Origin: Mycobacterium sp. ITM-2016-00318
GTDB taxonomy: Bacteria > Actinomycetota > Actinomycetes > Mycobacteriales > Mycobacteriaceae
Assembly: GCF_002968285.2 (NCBI RefSeq)
Contig: NZ_CP134400.1
Span: forward strand, 310,001-374,000
Direction of reading: 5' to 3'
DNA: 64,000 nt
The position numbers were made by a program, and so were the translations under genes. The notes below the pieces were generated by a model that searched no databases, had not been told where the DNA came from, and worked only from the letters and a program-made list of their open reading frames with translations. Position 1 is the stretch's first letter; each line of letters opens with the position of its first letter. Below, piece after piece: positions 17,613 to 26,873 of the stretch.

Positions 17613-17729
17613 TCAACGGGCCGATGCCGACTGAGCCGCCGCAGCGTAGAAGAGGTTGCCGTAGCCGGTCGCCGAGAAGTTCCACAGGTGGAGCGCCACG
17701 GTGGCGACGAGCAGCGCGCCGAGCACCAT
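17613..17729 (-). pseudogene. N-terminal remnant of an ArnT-like membrane glycosyltransferase (GT39 type)
   Basis: 38 codons: [20 protein letters not shown], then [12 protein letters not shown] and TGA. This is the typical first helix and loop of actinobacterial ArnT/PMT-like mannosyltransferases (LWNLxxxGYxNxFYxAAxQ), which are normally 500-700 residues. The rest of the gene is absent. The frame seems to extend a few codons upstream, to a stop near 17766. The fragment sits in the 277-base gap between the hydrolase and tam. Confidence 0.65.
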
Positions 17730-17848
17730 CTGCGGACGCCGGTCGACGGACGGCTGTCATGCCGATCACCGTGCCGTGCATTGCTGGCGGCCGGGCTGCT
17801 GCGCCGCTGCGAACCACCTGTGAACACACGGGTGCCACACTGTGTGTC

Positions 17849-18613
17849 ATGTGGAACCCGGACGTCTACCTCACCTTCGCCGACCATCGCAGCCGACCGT
17901 TCTTCGACCTGACGTCGCGGATCGCTGCCGAGAACCCGCGTCGCGTAGTGGATCTGGGGTGCGGGCCGGGAAATCTCACCGCCACCCTCGCCGAACGCTG
18001 GCCCGAAGCGGTGCTCGAGGCGTTGGACAGCTCGCCGGAGATGGTCGAGTCGGCCAGAGAGCGCGGGGTGGACGCGCAGATCGGCGACGTCGCGTCGTGG
18101 CAACCCGAACCCGACACCGATGTCCTGGTGAGTAACGCGACCCTTCATTGGGTGCCCGAGCACCGGGAGCTCTTGGTGCGCTGGGCGGGGCAGCTGACTG
18201 CGGGTTCCTGGATCGCGGTGCAGATGCCCGGCAGCTTCAACACGCCGTCACACGAAGCGATACGCACAGTTGCGCGCCGCGAGCCGTTCGCGAACACACT
18301 GCGCCACATGCCGTTTCCCGAACGCGACCGGGTCAGCACCGCCACCGAGTACGCCGGACTGCTCAGCGACGTCGGCTGCCGAGTGGATGCGTGGGAGACC
18401 ACCTACATTCAGGACTTGGCAGGCGAGAACGCGGTGCTGGAGTGGATGTCGGGCACCGCGCTACGCCCGGTGATCGATCGGCTGTCGCCGGAGGACTGGC
18501 AGCAGTTCCGCCGGCAGCTCATTCCCATCCTCGACGAGACCTACCCGCGCAGGCCCGACGGCAGGACGTTCTACCCGTTCCGCCGGATCTTCGTGGTGGC
18601 GCAGGTCGGCTAG
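17849..18613 (+). CDS. tam: Trans-aconitate 2-methyltransferase (Rv0294-like)
   Basis: 254 residues from ATG at 17849. Transfers a methyl group from SAM to trans-aconitate, which inhibits aconitase. Motif I is [20 protein letters not shown]; then [14 protein letters not shown] and the family segment [17 protein letters not shown], and the substrate loop [18 protein letters not shown]. Size and neighbours match Rv0294. Expected in the cytoplasm as a monomer. Its stop overlaps by four bases (CTAG) that of the convergent cysD-N-C pseudogene. Confidence 0.9.
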   Translation: MWNPDVYLTFADHRSRPFFDLTSRIAAENPRRVVDLGCGPGNLTATLAERWPEAVLEALDSSPEMVESARERGVDAQIGDVASWQPEPDTDVLVSNATLHWVPEHRELLVRWAGQLTAGSWIAVQMPGSFNTPSHEAIRTVARREPFANTLRHMPFPERDRVSTATEYAGLLSDVGCRVDAWETTYIQDLAGENAVLEWMSGTALRPVIDRLSPEDWQQFRRQLIPILDETYPRRPDGRTFYPFRRIFVVAQVG

Positions 18614-20252
18614 CGGCGCCTGTTCAGCAGTTCGATGACCTGTGCGGCCAACTGGTCGATGTCCGCGCCTGCGGTGTCGAGCACCAGGTCGGGGCTCTCC
18701 GGCGGCTCGTAGGGCGCGTCAACGCCGGTGAGCCCCTTCAGTCCTCCGGCCCGCGCCCTGGCGTAGAGGCCCTTGGGGTCGCGCCGCTCACATTCGGCGA
18801 GCGACGTGGCCACGTGTACCTCGATGAACGGAAGTTTCGCGGCATCGCTGAGCGTGCGGGCGATCTCGCGGTCGGACCTCAGCGGTGACACCAGCGAGGC
18901 CAGTGCGACCACGCCCGCATCGGCGAACAAGCGGGTGAGGTGGCCGACCCGACGGATGTTCTCGGCGCGGTCACCGGCGCTGAAGCCCAGGTCATCGGAC
19001 AACCCGTGCCGGATGTTGTCGCCGTCGAGGAGGTAGGCCACATCGCCGGACTCGACCAATGCCCGTCCGACGGCGACCGCGATCGTCGACTTGCCGGATG
19101 CGGGCAGCCCGGTCAACCAGATGACGGCGCCCTTCTGCCCGTGGCCGCCCACCGGTGATTGCGATCCAATGCCGAGGGATGCCAACGGATGTCGTTGCGG
19201 GCCTGCCTGCCCGGTTTGACTTCGCGCGGCTCGGTGATGGTGCCCGCACCGACGGTGTCGTTGGTGGTCTCGTCGATGAGGATGAACGCACCGCTGTCCC
19301 GGTTGTCGGCGTAGGCGTCGGACACCACGACCGAACTGGTGCGCAAGGTGATGACCCCGATGTCGTTGAGCACCAACTCGACCGGGTTGTCGAGCTCTTC
19401 GAGGGTCTCCGGGTCGAGCCGCGAATGCAGCGCCTGCACGGTGGCCCGCACGGTGCGTGCGCCCTGCCCAACGCCAGCCGATCGCCTGCCCGAAGAGGGT
19501 GGTCGACGAACCAGCATACCGTCGCGTCGAGTTCACGAGCAGGTACAGGTAGGACGGCGTCGTCGGCGCCGCTGACGAAGACGTCGCCGCGGCCGACGTC
19601 GATGTCGTCAGCGAGTTCGATCGAAAACAGACAGTGGTGCAACGGCAACGGCCCGGTCGTCATCGAGGGCGTCGACGGCGGTGACGGTCGACCTGGTACC
19701 CGCGGGAAGGCTGACGACGGAATCCCCGACCTGAAGCGTGCCCGCGGAAAGTCGGCCGGTGTAGCGCCTGCGCTGCAAGGTCGACGGTCTCGAGACCCAC
19801 TGCACCGGCAGTCGCAGCTTCGCCGCATCAGGGTGCGGCGCGGACAGTTCGACGTGCTCCAGGTAGTCAAGCAGCGTCCGGCCGTCGTACCACGGTGTGC
19901 GGTCGGACCGGTGAACGACGTTGTCGCCGTGCTTGGCGGCGATCGGGATGACGGTCACGTCGGCTTCGCCGAGGCGGGCCGCCACCTGGCGGAGTTGCTG
20001 TTCGACCTCGCGATACCGACCTTGATCGAAGTCGACCAGATCGAACTTGTTCACCGTCGCGACGAAGTGGTTGATGCCCAACAGCTTCTCCGCCAACCTC
20101 AGCAGCACGATGGAGTCCTTGCCTGCCGAGAAGAGCAGGACGGGACGCTCCAGCTCGGCGACCACCTCGCGGATGATGTGCACCGCTTCGGCTTCGAGGA
20201 GCCGTAGTTCGTCGACGTGGACGGTGTCATAGCCCGCAGCTGTCGCTGTCAT
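18610..20252 (-). pseudogene. cysNC: Fused, frameshifted remnant of cysD-cysN-cysC (ATP sulfurylase / APS kinase)
   Basis: From ATG 20252 the frame reads as CysD ([35 protein letters not shown]) and then, near 20087, jumps to the middle of CysN ([20 protein letters not shown]). The rest of CysD and the CysN P-loop/DxxG region are lost. CysN then continues through three frames. One extra base near 19625 and one missing base near each of 19467 and 19133 are needed to restore it. The last frame holds an APS kinase domain that looks complete (WLTGLPASGKSTIAVAVGRA, LLDGDNIRHGLSDDLGFSAG, KGLYARARAG). The start overlaps the stf0 stop as ATGA, so this was the PAPS-supplying partner of stf0. Confidence 0.85.
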
Positions 20253-21046
20253 GTCGGCAGCCCTTCCTTCTCGGCGTCGGCGCGGTACCGGTCTACCCAA
20301 TCGTCGGACCGTTGATCCGCCTGTCGTTCGAGTACGGGCGTAGGTGCCAAGCCAGGGTCCTGGCCGAGCGCTTCCAGGACATCGCCGACGATCGACGTGA
20401 GGTTGCGCCAGAGCACCGGATAGGAGACCTCCATGGGGGAGACGCCCTCTTCCTCGAACCAGGCCCGCCAGCCCTTCTCCTGGTTGCGGAGCATGGTGAC
20501 GACATGGGCGATCGCACCGGCGTGGTATTCGGCGGCGGAGTCGCGCCGAGGGTCGGGCCTGCCGCGCCAGACACGCGTCTGCACGGCCCGCCAGAACGAA
20601 ACAGCTTGGGACACAACGTCAGGCCGGTAGACGTGGATGAGCACGGGGTCGCTGCCGATGACGTCGCGGATTGCTGAAAGCAACCCGTCGCCAGAGCGAT
20701 CCGGCAGCCTGTCGGCGCGCTGGAGCAACAATGGCGTCTGATTCCACATCAGCTTGCCGCCCCAGATGCCATTGGGCGTCCGGCCTACCGTGCGGATGTA
20801 GTCACGCCAGATCTCTGGTGGCGCGAGCTCCGGCCTGCCCTCGTCCAGTGGGTCCAGTAGGCGCAGGATCGACTCGTCTTCGACGTCCTCGAACCATTGC
20901 CTCGGCTGCGGCGACTGGCTGGTGCTCGGCAGATATTGGAAGAACTCCCCTGGTTCACCGGCAACGCCTGTGGCTCTGAGAGATTCGACGAGAAGTGTGC
21001 TGCCGCTTCGTTGCGACGCGAGAACCAGATATGCAGACGCGGCCAT
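20249..21046 (-). CDS. stf0: Trehalose 2-sulfotransferase Stf0 (Rv0295c-like)
   Basis: 265 residues, close to the 267 of Rv0295c. Transfers sulfate from PAPS to trehalose; in M. tuberculosis this begins sulfolipid-1 synthesis. The PAPS 5'-phosphosulfate loop is [17 protein letters not shown] (residues 7-23), followed by [13 protein letters not shown] with the catalytic Glu region and [13 protein letters not shown]. The later segment [20 protein letters not shown] carries the 3'-phosphate-binding Arg/Ser. It starts 8 bases after the sulfatase gene and overlaps the cysD-N-C remnant, forming one operon. With the linked PAPS genes dead, PAPS must come from another cys locus. Confidence 0.88.
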   Translation of the reverse strand: MAASAYLVLASQRSGSTLLVESLRATGVAGEPGEFFQYLPSTSQSPQPRQWFEDVEDESILRLLDPLDEGRPELAPPEIWRDYIRTVGRTPNGIWGGKLMWNQTPLLLQRADRLPDRSGDGLLSAIRDVIGSDPVLIHVYRPDVVSQAVSFWRAVQTRVWRGRPDPRRDSAAEYHAGAIAHVVTMLRNQEKGWRAWFEEEGVSPMEVSYPVLWRNLTSIVGDVLEALGQDPGLAPTPVLERQADQRSDDWVDRYRADAEKEGLPT

Positions 21047-21054
21047 GGGATCAC

Positions 21055-22419
21055 CTAACTGTGTTCGTCTTCGATTCCGCGCTCGGCGGCGATGGCGGAT
21101 CGGCTGGTCACCGCATGGCCGTGAATTCGCAGGTACGTATGGGTGTATCGCTCGGAGATACGCGTGCCCGCGAACTCCGACGGGATGACGTCGTTGGTCT
21201 TCTCTCGCCAGTCGTTGAGCTGCAGCGAGAGGTCGTTGGCGATCGCCTCCGCCTTGTCTGTCGCGTCCGGGCCGAGCAGGTTGTGCGACTCACCGGGATC
21301 GTCGAGCAGGTCATAGAGTTCGCGCTCCGGGCGTCTCTCGCTCACCAGAGGTGCGACGGCCATTCCCGGCGCGCTGTCGGCGATGTCCCACGGCAGGTCG
21401 AGCAGCGGTCGCGTCGCGTAGTTCTCGATGTAGCTGTACTCCTTGGTCCGGATGGCCCGTATCGGGTCGAAGGAGTCGTGGTAGGTCTTGATCGTGTAGA
21501 CCTTGGACCGTACGGATTCACCTGCGGCGGTCCGGATTTGGTTGGCGTGCGACACACCGTCGACCTCTGCCGGCACGTCGACTCTGAGCAGGTCCAGCAG
21601 GGTGGGCAGTAGGTCGACACCGCTGAACAGGTCGTCGTAAACCCGAGGGGCAAGGCCGCTGTCGCGCGGCGGGCGGACGATCAATGCGATGCCGGTGCCC
21701 GCGTCGTACAGTGTCGACTTCGCGCGGGGGAGCGCCGGGCCGTGGTCGGTCATGAACACGACCCAGGTGCTGCGGTCGAGTCCGGTGGCCGCCAATGTGT
21801 CGAGCAGTTGGCCCACCGCGTCGTCGGCGACGGTGATCGCGCCGTAGAACTCGGCGAGGTCCTGGCGCACGGCGTCGGTCTCGGGTAGATAGTCGGGCAG
21901 CTCGACGCTGGTCCGGTCGGCGGGCTGGTAGCGCTCGGGCGGGTAGGGGCGGTGGGTTTCGAAGAAGCCCGCGGTCAACAGGAACGGCCCTTGCGGACCG
22001 CCATCGAGCCACTGTGTCGCGTGTTCGACGACATACTCGCAGAACGAGTTCGACACGTCGTACTCGTCGAAGCCCAGCCGGGGCGGATACGACGTTTCGT
22101 GTTGCATGCCGAACAGCGCGGTGTGCCAACCCGCTTCCGACAGGATCTGCGGGAGCGTGCGGACGTCCGCGCGGTACTCCCAGCCGTGGTGGGCGAGCCC
22201 GACCAAGCCGTTGCTGTGCGGGTAGCGGCCGGTGAACAAGGAGCCGCGCGACGGCGAGCACAGCGGAGCCGTGGCGTGCGCGCGGGTGAACAGGATGCCC
22301 TCGGCGGCGAGCTGGTCGAGCCGCGGGCTGGACACATCGGAATGGCCGTAGGCGCCGAGATAACGGCCGAGGTCGTGCCAGTGCACGATCAGCACGTTGT
22401 CTTGCGGTCGTTCCGACAT
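21055..22419 (-). CDS. Cys-type sulfatase (Rv0296c-like)
   Basis: 454 residues from ATG at 22419 ([16 protein letters not shown]). Formylglycine motif [17 protein letters not shown], with Cys near residue 53 in C-x-P-S-R. The N-terminal [12 protein letters not shown] differs from the usual metal pair D-D; here H-D replaces it at that place. Later metal ligands: [19 protein letters not shown]. No signal peptide is seen, so it probably acts in the cytoplasm. A formylglycine-generating enzyme from elsewhere is needed. It heads the sulfatase-stf0-cysDNC unit and may remove or exchange sulfate groups on the same class of substrate. Confidence 0.85.
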   Translation of the reverse strand: MSERPQDNVLIVHWHDLGRYLGAYGHSDVSSPRLDQLAAEGILFTRAHATAPLCSPSRGSLFTGRYPHSNGLVGLAHHGWEYRADVRTLPQILSEAGWHTALFGMQHETSYPPRLGFDEYDVSNSFCEYVVEHATQWLDGGPQGPFLLTAGFFETHRPYPPERYQPADRTSVELPDYLPETDAVRQDLAEFYGAITVADDAVGQLLDTLAATGLDRSTWVVFMTDHGPALPRAKSTLYDAGTGIALIVRPPRDSGLAPRVYDDLFSGVDLLPTLLDLLRVDVPAEVDGVSHANQIRTAAGESVRSKVYTIKTYHDSFDPIRAIRTKEYSYIENYATRPLLDLPWDIADSAPGMAVAPLVSERRPERELYDLLDDPGESHNLLGPDATDKAEAIANDLSLQLNDWREKTNDVIPSEFAGTRISERYTHTYLRIHGHAVTSRSAIAAERGIEDEHS

Positions 22420-22449
22420 ATGGCGGGCCTTTCGGGGTCGTCGATACAC

Positions 22450-22464
22450 CGAACCGGTCGTTCG
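22450..22464. promoter_or_regulatory. Inverted repeat CGAAC-N5-GTTCG upstream of the sulfatase operon
   Basis: It lies 31 bases before the sulfatase ATG. GAACCGG also occurs as a direct repeat at 22451-22457 and 22467-22473, 16 bases apart. It could bind a regulator of the sulfatase-stf0 unit. Confidence 0.35.
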
Positions 22465-22499
22465 CTGAACCGGCAAGGATTTAGATCAGTGAGAGCAAG

Positions 22500-22508
22500 T
22501 TATCCACA
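22500..22508 (+). other. DnaA-box-like nonamer TTATCCACA
   Basis: Perfect match to the classical DnaA box, 83 bases upstream of the DUF222-HNH gene. A single copy, with no cluster or AT-rich element, so not an origin. It may be a regulatory site for the HNH gene or chance. Confidence 0.4.
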
Positions 22509-22590
22509 GTGGCGGGTTTACACACAGGCGTGGGCTTGAGCGGGTGATTGTGAGGCTTGCGGGTCGCCTGACCTACGTAAATTCGAAAGC

Positions 22591-24123
22591 ATGTTCGATG
22601 GTTCGGTGCCCGAGATCGCTGACGTGGCGTCGTTGACTGACGCGGAGTTGGTTGATGCTGCCGGTGGCTGGGTGCGTGCGGAGAACGGGGCGGGTGCGCG
22701 CAAGTTGGCGGTGATGGCCGAGATCTTCGCCCGCCGCACCAGGCTGTCTAGTGCCCAGGAGCGGGAGTGGTGGTGGATCGACCCCGACGCCGCGGTGGCC
22801 GCTGAGTTGGCCGCCGTGCTGAGTGTCAGCTCAGGAATGGCGCTGCACCAGACCAACCGCGGCGTCGCGCTGCGCGACCGGCTGCCTCGGGTGGCGGCGT
22901 TGTTTGCGGCGGGGCTGCTCAGCGATTTGTTGGTGCGCGCGATCGTGTCGCGCACCTACCTCATCGAGGACCACGACGCGATGGCCGCCGTGGACGCCGA
23001 ACTCGCCGACCGGGTCACCCGCTGGGGAGCGTTGTCGGTGAAGAAAACCGAAGAAGCCATCGACGCCCTGGTCGACGAACACGACCCTGGTGCGCTGCGC
23101 CGGACCCTGCAGGCCGGCGCCGAGGAGACCGTGCAGTTCGGCTGCCCGTCTGATGTGGCGGGGACGACCACGATTTGGGCGCGGGTGAACTCTCCGGATG
23201 CGGTGTTGATGGAGCAGAGCGTCGAGGACATGGCGCACAGCGTGTGCGACGGTGATGTGCGGTCGATGGATCAGCGTCGCGCCCACGCGTTGGCCGCCAA
23301 AGTCAACGGCACTGCCTTCGCCTGCCGGTGCGGGGAACCCGACTGCCACGGCGGCACCACAGGAGATGCACCGCTCAAGAACGCCACCGTCTATGTCGTG
23401 GCCGACGAGAAATCGGTTGATGCGGTGAACGCCGCCAAGTCCGATGCTGTCGAGAACGCGACCGAGCCCGCCGAGACCGCGGTCGACGCCGAGGCCGACG
23501 CCGAGCAGTGCACCGCGCCGCCGGCATACGTGTTCGGCGGCGGGATCCTGCCGACGCCGCTGCTCGGCGGCATCCTCGAGCGCGCCACCATCCGCGAGGT
23601 GCGCCACCCCGGTGGGAACCCGCGACCCGAACCCCGCTACACCCCGTCACGGCAGCTGGCGGAGTTCGTGCGCTGCCGCGACCTGACGTGTCGCTACCCG
23701 AACTGTGACAAGCCCGCCCAGGTCTGCGAGATCGACCACACCGTGCCCTACCCGGTCGGGCCGACGCATCCGTCGAACCTGAAGTGCCTATGCGGTTTTC
23801 ACCACATGCTCAAAACGTTCTGGGTCGGCTTCAACGGCTGGAGCGAAAAGCAACGACCCGACGGCACGGTGGTCTGGACGCTACCCACCGGCCACACCCG
23901 CACCACCTACCCGGGCAGTCTGCACCTGTTCCCACAACTGTGCGAGCCGACAACGACACTGTGGCCAGGTGAGCCGCCCGTCGTCGAAGCCGTCGCCGGC
24001 CGCGGAATGAAGATGCCCAAGCGTCGACACACCCGCGCGGCCAACACCGCCAAAGCCAAAGCAGCAGAACGCAAACTCAACGACGACCTCGTCGCCGAAC
24101 GCAACAAACCCCCACCCTTCTAA
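22591..24123 (+). CDS. DUF222 / HNH endonuclease-like protein (13E12 repeat family)
   Basis: 510 residues from ATG at 22591. The N-terminal ~330 residues are DUF222 (SLTDAELVDAAGGWVRAENG, later AAEVSV-type helices). The C-terminal HNH domain has zinc-type cysteines in CRDLTCRYPNCDKPA, the HNH core CEIDHTVPYPVGPTHPSNLK and CLCGFHHMLKTF. The extreme C-terminus is basic (MPKRRHTRAANTAKAKAAER). These multi-copy actinobacterial proteins often behave as repeats; nuclease activity is inferred. Its stop overlaps by four bases that of the convergent cyclase gene. A frameshifted copy of its last ~90 codons lies at 26874-27144. Confidence 0.88.
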   Translation: MFDGSVPEIADVASLTDAELVDAAGGWVRAENGAGARKLAVMAEIFARRTRLSSAQEREWWWIDPDAAVAAELAAVLSVSSGMALHQTNRGVALRDRLPRVAALFAAGLLSDLLVRAIVSRTYLIEDHDAMAAVDAELADRVTRWGALSVKKTEEAIDALVDEHDPGALRRTLQAGAEETVQFGCPSDVAGTTTIWARVNSPDAVLMEQSVEDMAHSVCDGDVRSMDQRRAHALAAKVNGTAFACRCGEPDCHGGTTGDAPLKNATVYVVADEKSVDAVNAAKSDAVENATEPAETAVDAEADAEQCTAPPAYVFGGGILPTPLLGGILERATIREVRHPGGNPRPEPRYTPSRQLAEFVRCRDLTCRYPNCDKPAQVCEIDHTVPYPVGPTHPSNLKCLCGFHHMLKTFWVGFNGWSEKQRPDGTVVWTLPTGHTRTTYPGSLHLFPQLCEPTTTLWPGEPPVVEAVAGRGMKMPKRRHTRAANTAKAKAAERKLNDDLVAERNKPPPF

Positions 24124-25427
24124 GCGACGGCGTAGAGATTCCATTGGCCGGGCACGCCTTTGAGTTCGTGGGCGCCGCGGTCCTCGAACTCCAGTCCCGA
24201 CCCGATCACCAGATCGCGCAGCGTGCTCGAGACGAGCACGTCGTTCGCTCCGGCCAGAGCGGCCACGCGTGCGCCGATGTGCACACCGATGCCGCCGATG
24301 TCCTCGCCGCGCACCTCGCACTCACCGGTGTGCAACCCGGCACGGACATTGATACCCAGCGCCTCCACGGCCTCGCGGATTGCCATGGCGCAGCGGATCG
24401 CCCGCTGCGGGCCGTCGAAGGTGGCGAGGAAGCCGTCACCCGAGGTGTTCACCTCGCGGCCGCGAAACCGGGCCAGCTGTGACCGCACCACGGCGTCGTG
24501 CGCATCGAGCAGCGCACGCCAGTCGCGATCACCCAACACAGCCGCCCGCCGCGTCGAGTCCACGATGTCGGTGAACAACACCGTCGCCAGCACCCGATCA
24601 TCGGCCACATCGGCCCGTTCGCCAGTGATGAACTCGGCTAGCTCCCGAAACGACGTACGCCAATCGGGTTCGACGAAGTGGTAACTGTTGCGGCTCGACA
24701 CCTCAACGTATTTCGCGTCAGGTATGTGTTCGGCGATGTACCTGCCCTTCGCGGGCGGGGTGACGACGCTGTCGGCGTGCTGGAGTACGAGAGTCGGCAC
24801 ACGGACTGTCGGAAGCAAAGCCCGCACATCCATTTCCATCGCGAGAGGCAACATGAGGGCGAGCGTCCTTGGGCTCAACGCCAGACGTTCCATTCGAGCC
24901 CACGTTGCCCGGATCTCCTCATTCCACGGCATGTCCGGATTACCCCGGTGTTGAATCTCCCCACTGCCCCACATACGGACAAACGCGGCATGAACTTCGT
25001 CTCGAACGAATGCGGTTCCGCCCGCATCCGCATAACCGTCGAGCCCGACCAAGGCGGTGGTGCGCGACGGATGCGTGCCTGCGAACAGCGCAGCGGTCGC
25101 GAACGCGAAGTCCGACGCGACGAGAACCGCTTCGCGACTCCCGAGGTCGTCGAGCACCGCGGTGATGCTGTCGGCCCATTGCTCCAACGTCGGCAGCGCC
25201 CCGGGCGTGACGGGATCGGATGCACCCGTGCCCGGCTGGTCAAAGAAGATCAACCGACCGAGCGATGACATCGCCTCGACCCACCCCTGAAGGGACGGTA
25301 GTTCCGGAAGAACCTCGCAGCACGTGAACCAATTCGGGACTAACACGATGTCGCGCGCGCCCTCGCGCGAGGTGCGGTAGGCGATGCGCAAGTCCCCACT
25401 CGGGGCGTAGCGCGTCTCCGAGAACAT
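24120..25427 (-). CDS. Alpha/beta hydrolase fused to class III nucleotide cyclase (downstream copy of a tandem pair)
   Basis: 435 residues. Residues 1-265 are an alpha/beta hydrolase-like domain (VPNWFTCCEVLPELPSL, FFDQPGTGASDPVTPG). The nucleophile elbow is degenerate: VLVASDFAFATA instead of G-x-S-x-G. Residues ~275-435 are a class III cyclase domain with both metal Asp segments, VLFTDIVDSTRRA (about 286) and NTSGDGFLATFDGP. Asn precedes TSGDG where canonical adenylyl cyclases have the purine-selecting Lys, as I recall for the similar Rv1900c (LipJ). Substrate choice (ATP or GTP) is therefore open. It is a close paralogue of the gene at 25487, and the two probably form dimers. Confidence 0.87.
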   Translation of the reverse strand: MFSETRYAPSGDLRIAYRTSREGARDIVLVPNWFTCCEVLPELPSLQGWVEAMSSLGRLIFFDQPGTGASDPVTPGALPTLEQWADSITAVLDDLGSREAVLVASDFAFATAALFAGTHPSRTTALVGLDGYADAGGTAFVRDEVHAAFVRMWGSGEIQHRGNPDMPWNEEIRATWARMERLALSPRTLALMLPLAMEMDVRALLPTVRVPTLVLQHADSVVTPPAKGRYIAEHIPDAKYVEVSSRNSYHFVEPDWRTSFRELAEFITGERADVADDRVLATVLFTDIVDSTRRAAVLGDRDWRALLDAHDAVVRSQLARFRGREVNTSGDGFLATFDGPQRAIRCAMAIREAVEALGINVRAGLHTGECEVRGEDIGGIGVHIGARVAALAGANDVLVSSTLRDLVIGSGLEFEDRGAHELKGVPGQWNLYAVA

Positions 25428-25486
25428 TGCGGAAGTCTATGCCGAGCGAAGAGTCGAGGGCTGCCTGTCGGCAGCGTTTGTGCTGC

Positions 25487-26803
25487 TCACGACGCGACGG
25501 CGAAGATTCGCCACTCGCCGGGCACGCCCTTGAGCTTGTGCCCGCCGCGGTCCTCAAATTCGAGTCCTGACCCGATCACGAGGTCGCGCAGCGTGCTGGA
25601 CACGAGCACGTCGTTCGGCCCGGCCAGGGCGCCCACGCGTGCACCGATGTGCACCGCGATGCCGCCGATATCCTCGCCACGGTTTTCGCACTCACCGGTG
25701 TGCAAGCCGGCGCGCACCTGGATACCGAGGGCCTGCACCGCGTCGCGAATTGCCATGGCGCAGCGGATGGCTCGCTGCGGGCCGTCGAACGTCGCCAGGA
25801 AGCCGTCTCCCGATGTGTTCACTTCGCGGCCTCGAAAGCGAGCCAGCTGCGCCCGGACTATCGCGTCGTGCGCGTCGAGAAGCGCATGCCAGTCACGGTC
25901 ACCCATCTCCGCAGCGCGCCGCGTCGAATCGACGATGTCGGTGAAAAGCACCGTCGCGAGGACACGGTCGTCGGCTACGTCGGCCTGCGCGCCGGTGAGG
26001 AACTCGGCGATCTCCTGAAAGGACGGTCGCCATGGTTCGACGAAGTGGTAAAGATTGCGCCCTGAGAGTTCGACGTATTTCGCGCCTGATATGTGGTTAG
26101 CGACGTCCTTGCCCCACTCGGGCGGGATCAACGGGTCCTCGGCGTGCTGGATGACCAGGGTCGGCACGCGGACTGTCGGCAGTACCGCCCGCACGTCCAA
26201 TTCGAACACGAGCGGCATCACAAGAGCTACAGTCGCGGGGCTGGCCGCCAGGCGCTCCTCTCGGGCCCAGGTTGCGCGGATCTCCTCGTTCCACGGCATG
26301 TCCGGATTGATGAGATGCTGCCATCCCCCCGTGCCCCACGCGGTGACAAAGGCAGCGATCGCTTCCTCGGGAGCGAACCCATCAGTGCGCTCAGCCATCG
26401 GATCGGCGTAGCCCTCGAGCACGACGAGCGCGGCGGTGCGGGACGGATGTGACGCTGCGAAGAGCGCCGCTGTCGGGAGCGCTCCGGGGCTCGCGAGCAG
26501 GACCGCTTCGGGACTCCCGAGGTCGTCGAGCACTGCGGTGATGCTGTCGGCCCATTGCTCCAGGGTCGGGAGTGCGCCCGGTGTGACGGGGTCGGAGGCT
26601 CCCGTGCCCGGTTGGTCGAAGAAGATAAGTCGACCAAGCGAATTCATCGCCTCGACCCAGCCTTGGAGGGACGGCAGCTCCGGTAAGACCTCACAGCACG
26701 TGAACCAGTTCGGCACGATCACGATGTCACGCTCACCCTCAGGCGACGCGCGGTAGGCGACGCGCAAGTGCCCGTTCATGGCATAGCGCGTCTCCGAGAA
26801 CAT
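25487..26803 (-). CDS. Alpha/beta hydrolase fused to class III nucleotide cyclase (upstream copy of a tandem pair)
   Basis: 438 residues, colinear with the downstream copy and almost identical in long stretches (the first ~80 residues and the whole cyclase domain), with the hydrolase middle more diverged. Elbow here is VLLASPGALPTAALF, again without the first Gly of G-x-S-x-G. Cyclase motifs: VLFTDIVDSTRRA and NTSGDGFLATFDGP. The first ~20 bases upstream of both starts also match, so the duplication included the leader. Only 59 bases separate the two genes, so they are probably co-transcribed. Diverged ligand domains with a shared output suggest two inputs to one second messenger; this is inference. 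Confidence 0.87.
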   Translation of the reverse strand: MFSETRYAMNGHLRVAYRASPEGERDIVIVPNWFTCCEVLPELPSLQGWVEAMNSLGRLIFFDQPGTGASDPVTPGALPTLEQWADSITAVLDDLGSPEAVLLASPGALPTAALFAASHPSRTAALVVLEGYADPMAERTDGFAPEEAIAAFVTAWGTGGWQHLINPDMPWNEEIRATWAREERLAASPATVALVMPLVFELDVRAVLPTVRVPTLVIQHAEDPLIPPEWGKDVANHISGAKYVELSGRNLYHFVEPWRPSFQEIAEFLTGAQADVADDRVLATVLFTDIVDSTRRAAEMGDRDWHALLDAHDAIVRAQLARFRGREVNTSGDGFLATFDGPQRAIRCAMAIRDAVQALGIQVRAGLHTGECENRGEDIGGIAVHIGARVGALAGPNDVLVSSTLRDLVIGSGLEFEDRGGHKLKGVPGEWRIFAVAS

Positions 26804-26873
26804 TGCGGCAGTGTAAGCCGAGGAGCGCGAGGAAAGAGCCGATCACCGAGGTCACAGCCTGTGGCTTTCGCCA

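Noticed and set aside
18610..20252. Programmed frameshifting in cysD-N-C
   Set aside because: Three shifts in different directions, no slippery heptamers, and a large deletion that removes the CysN P-loop; decay fits better.
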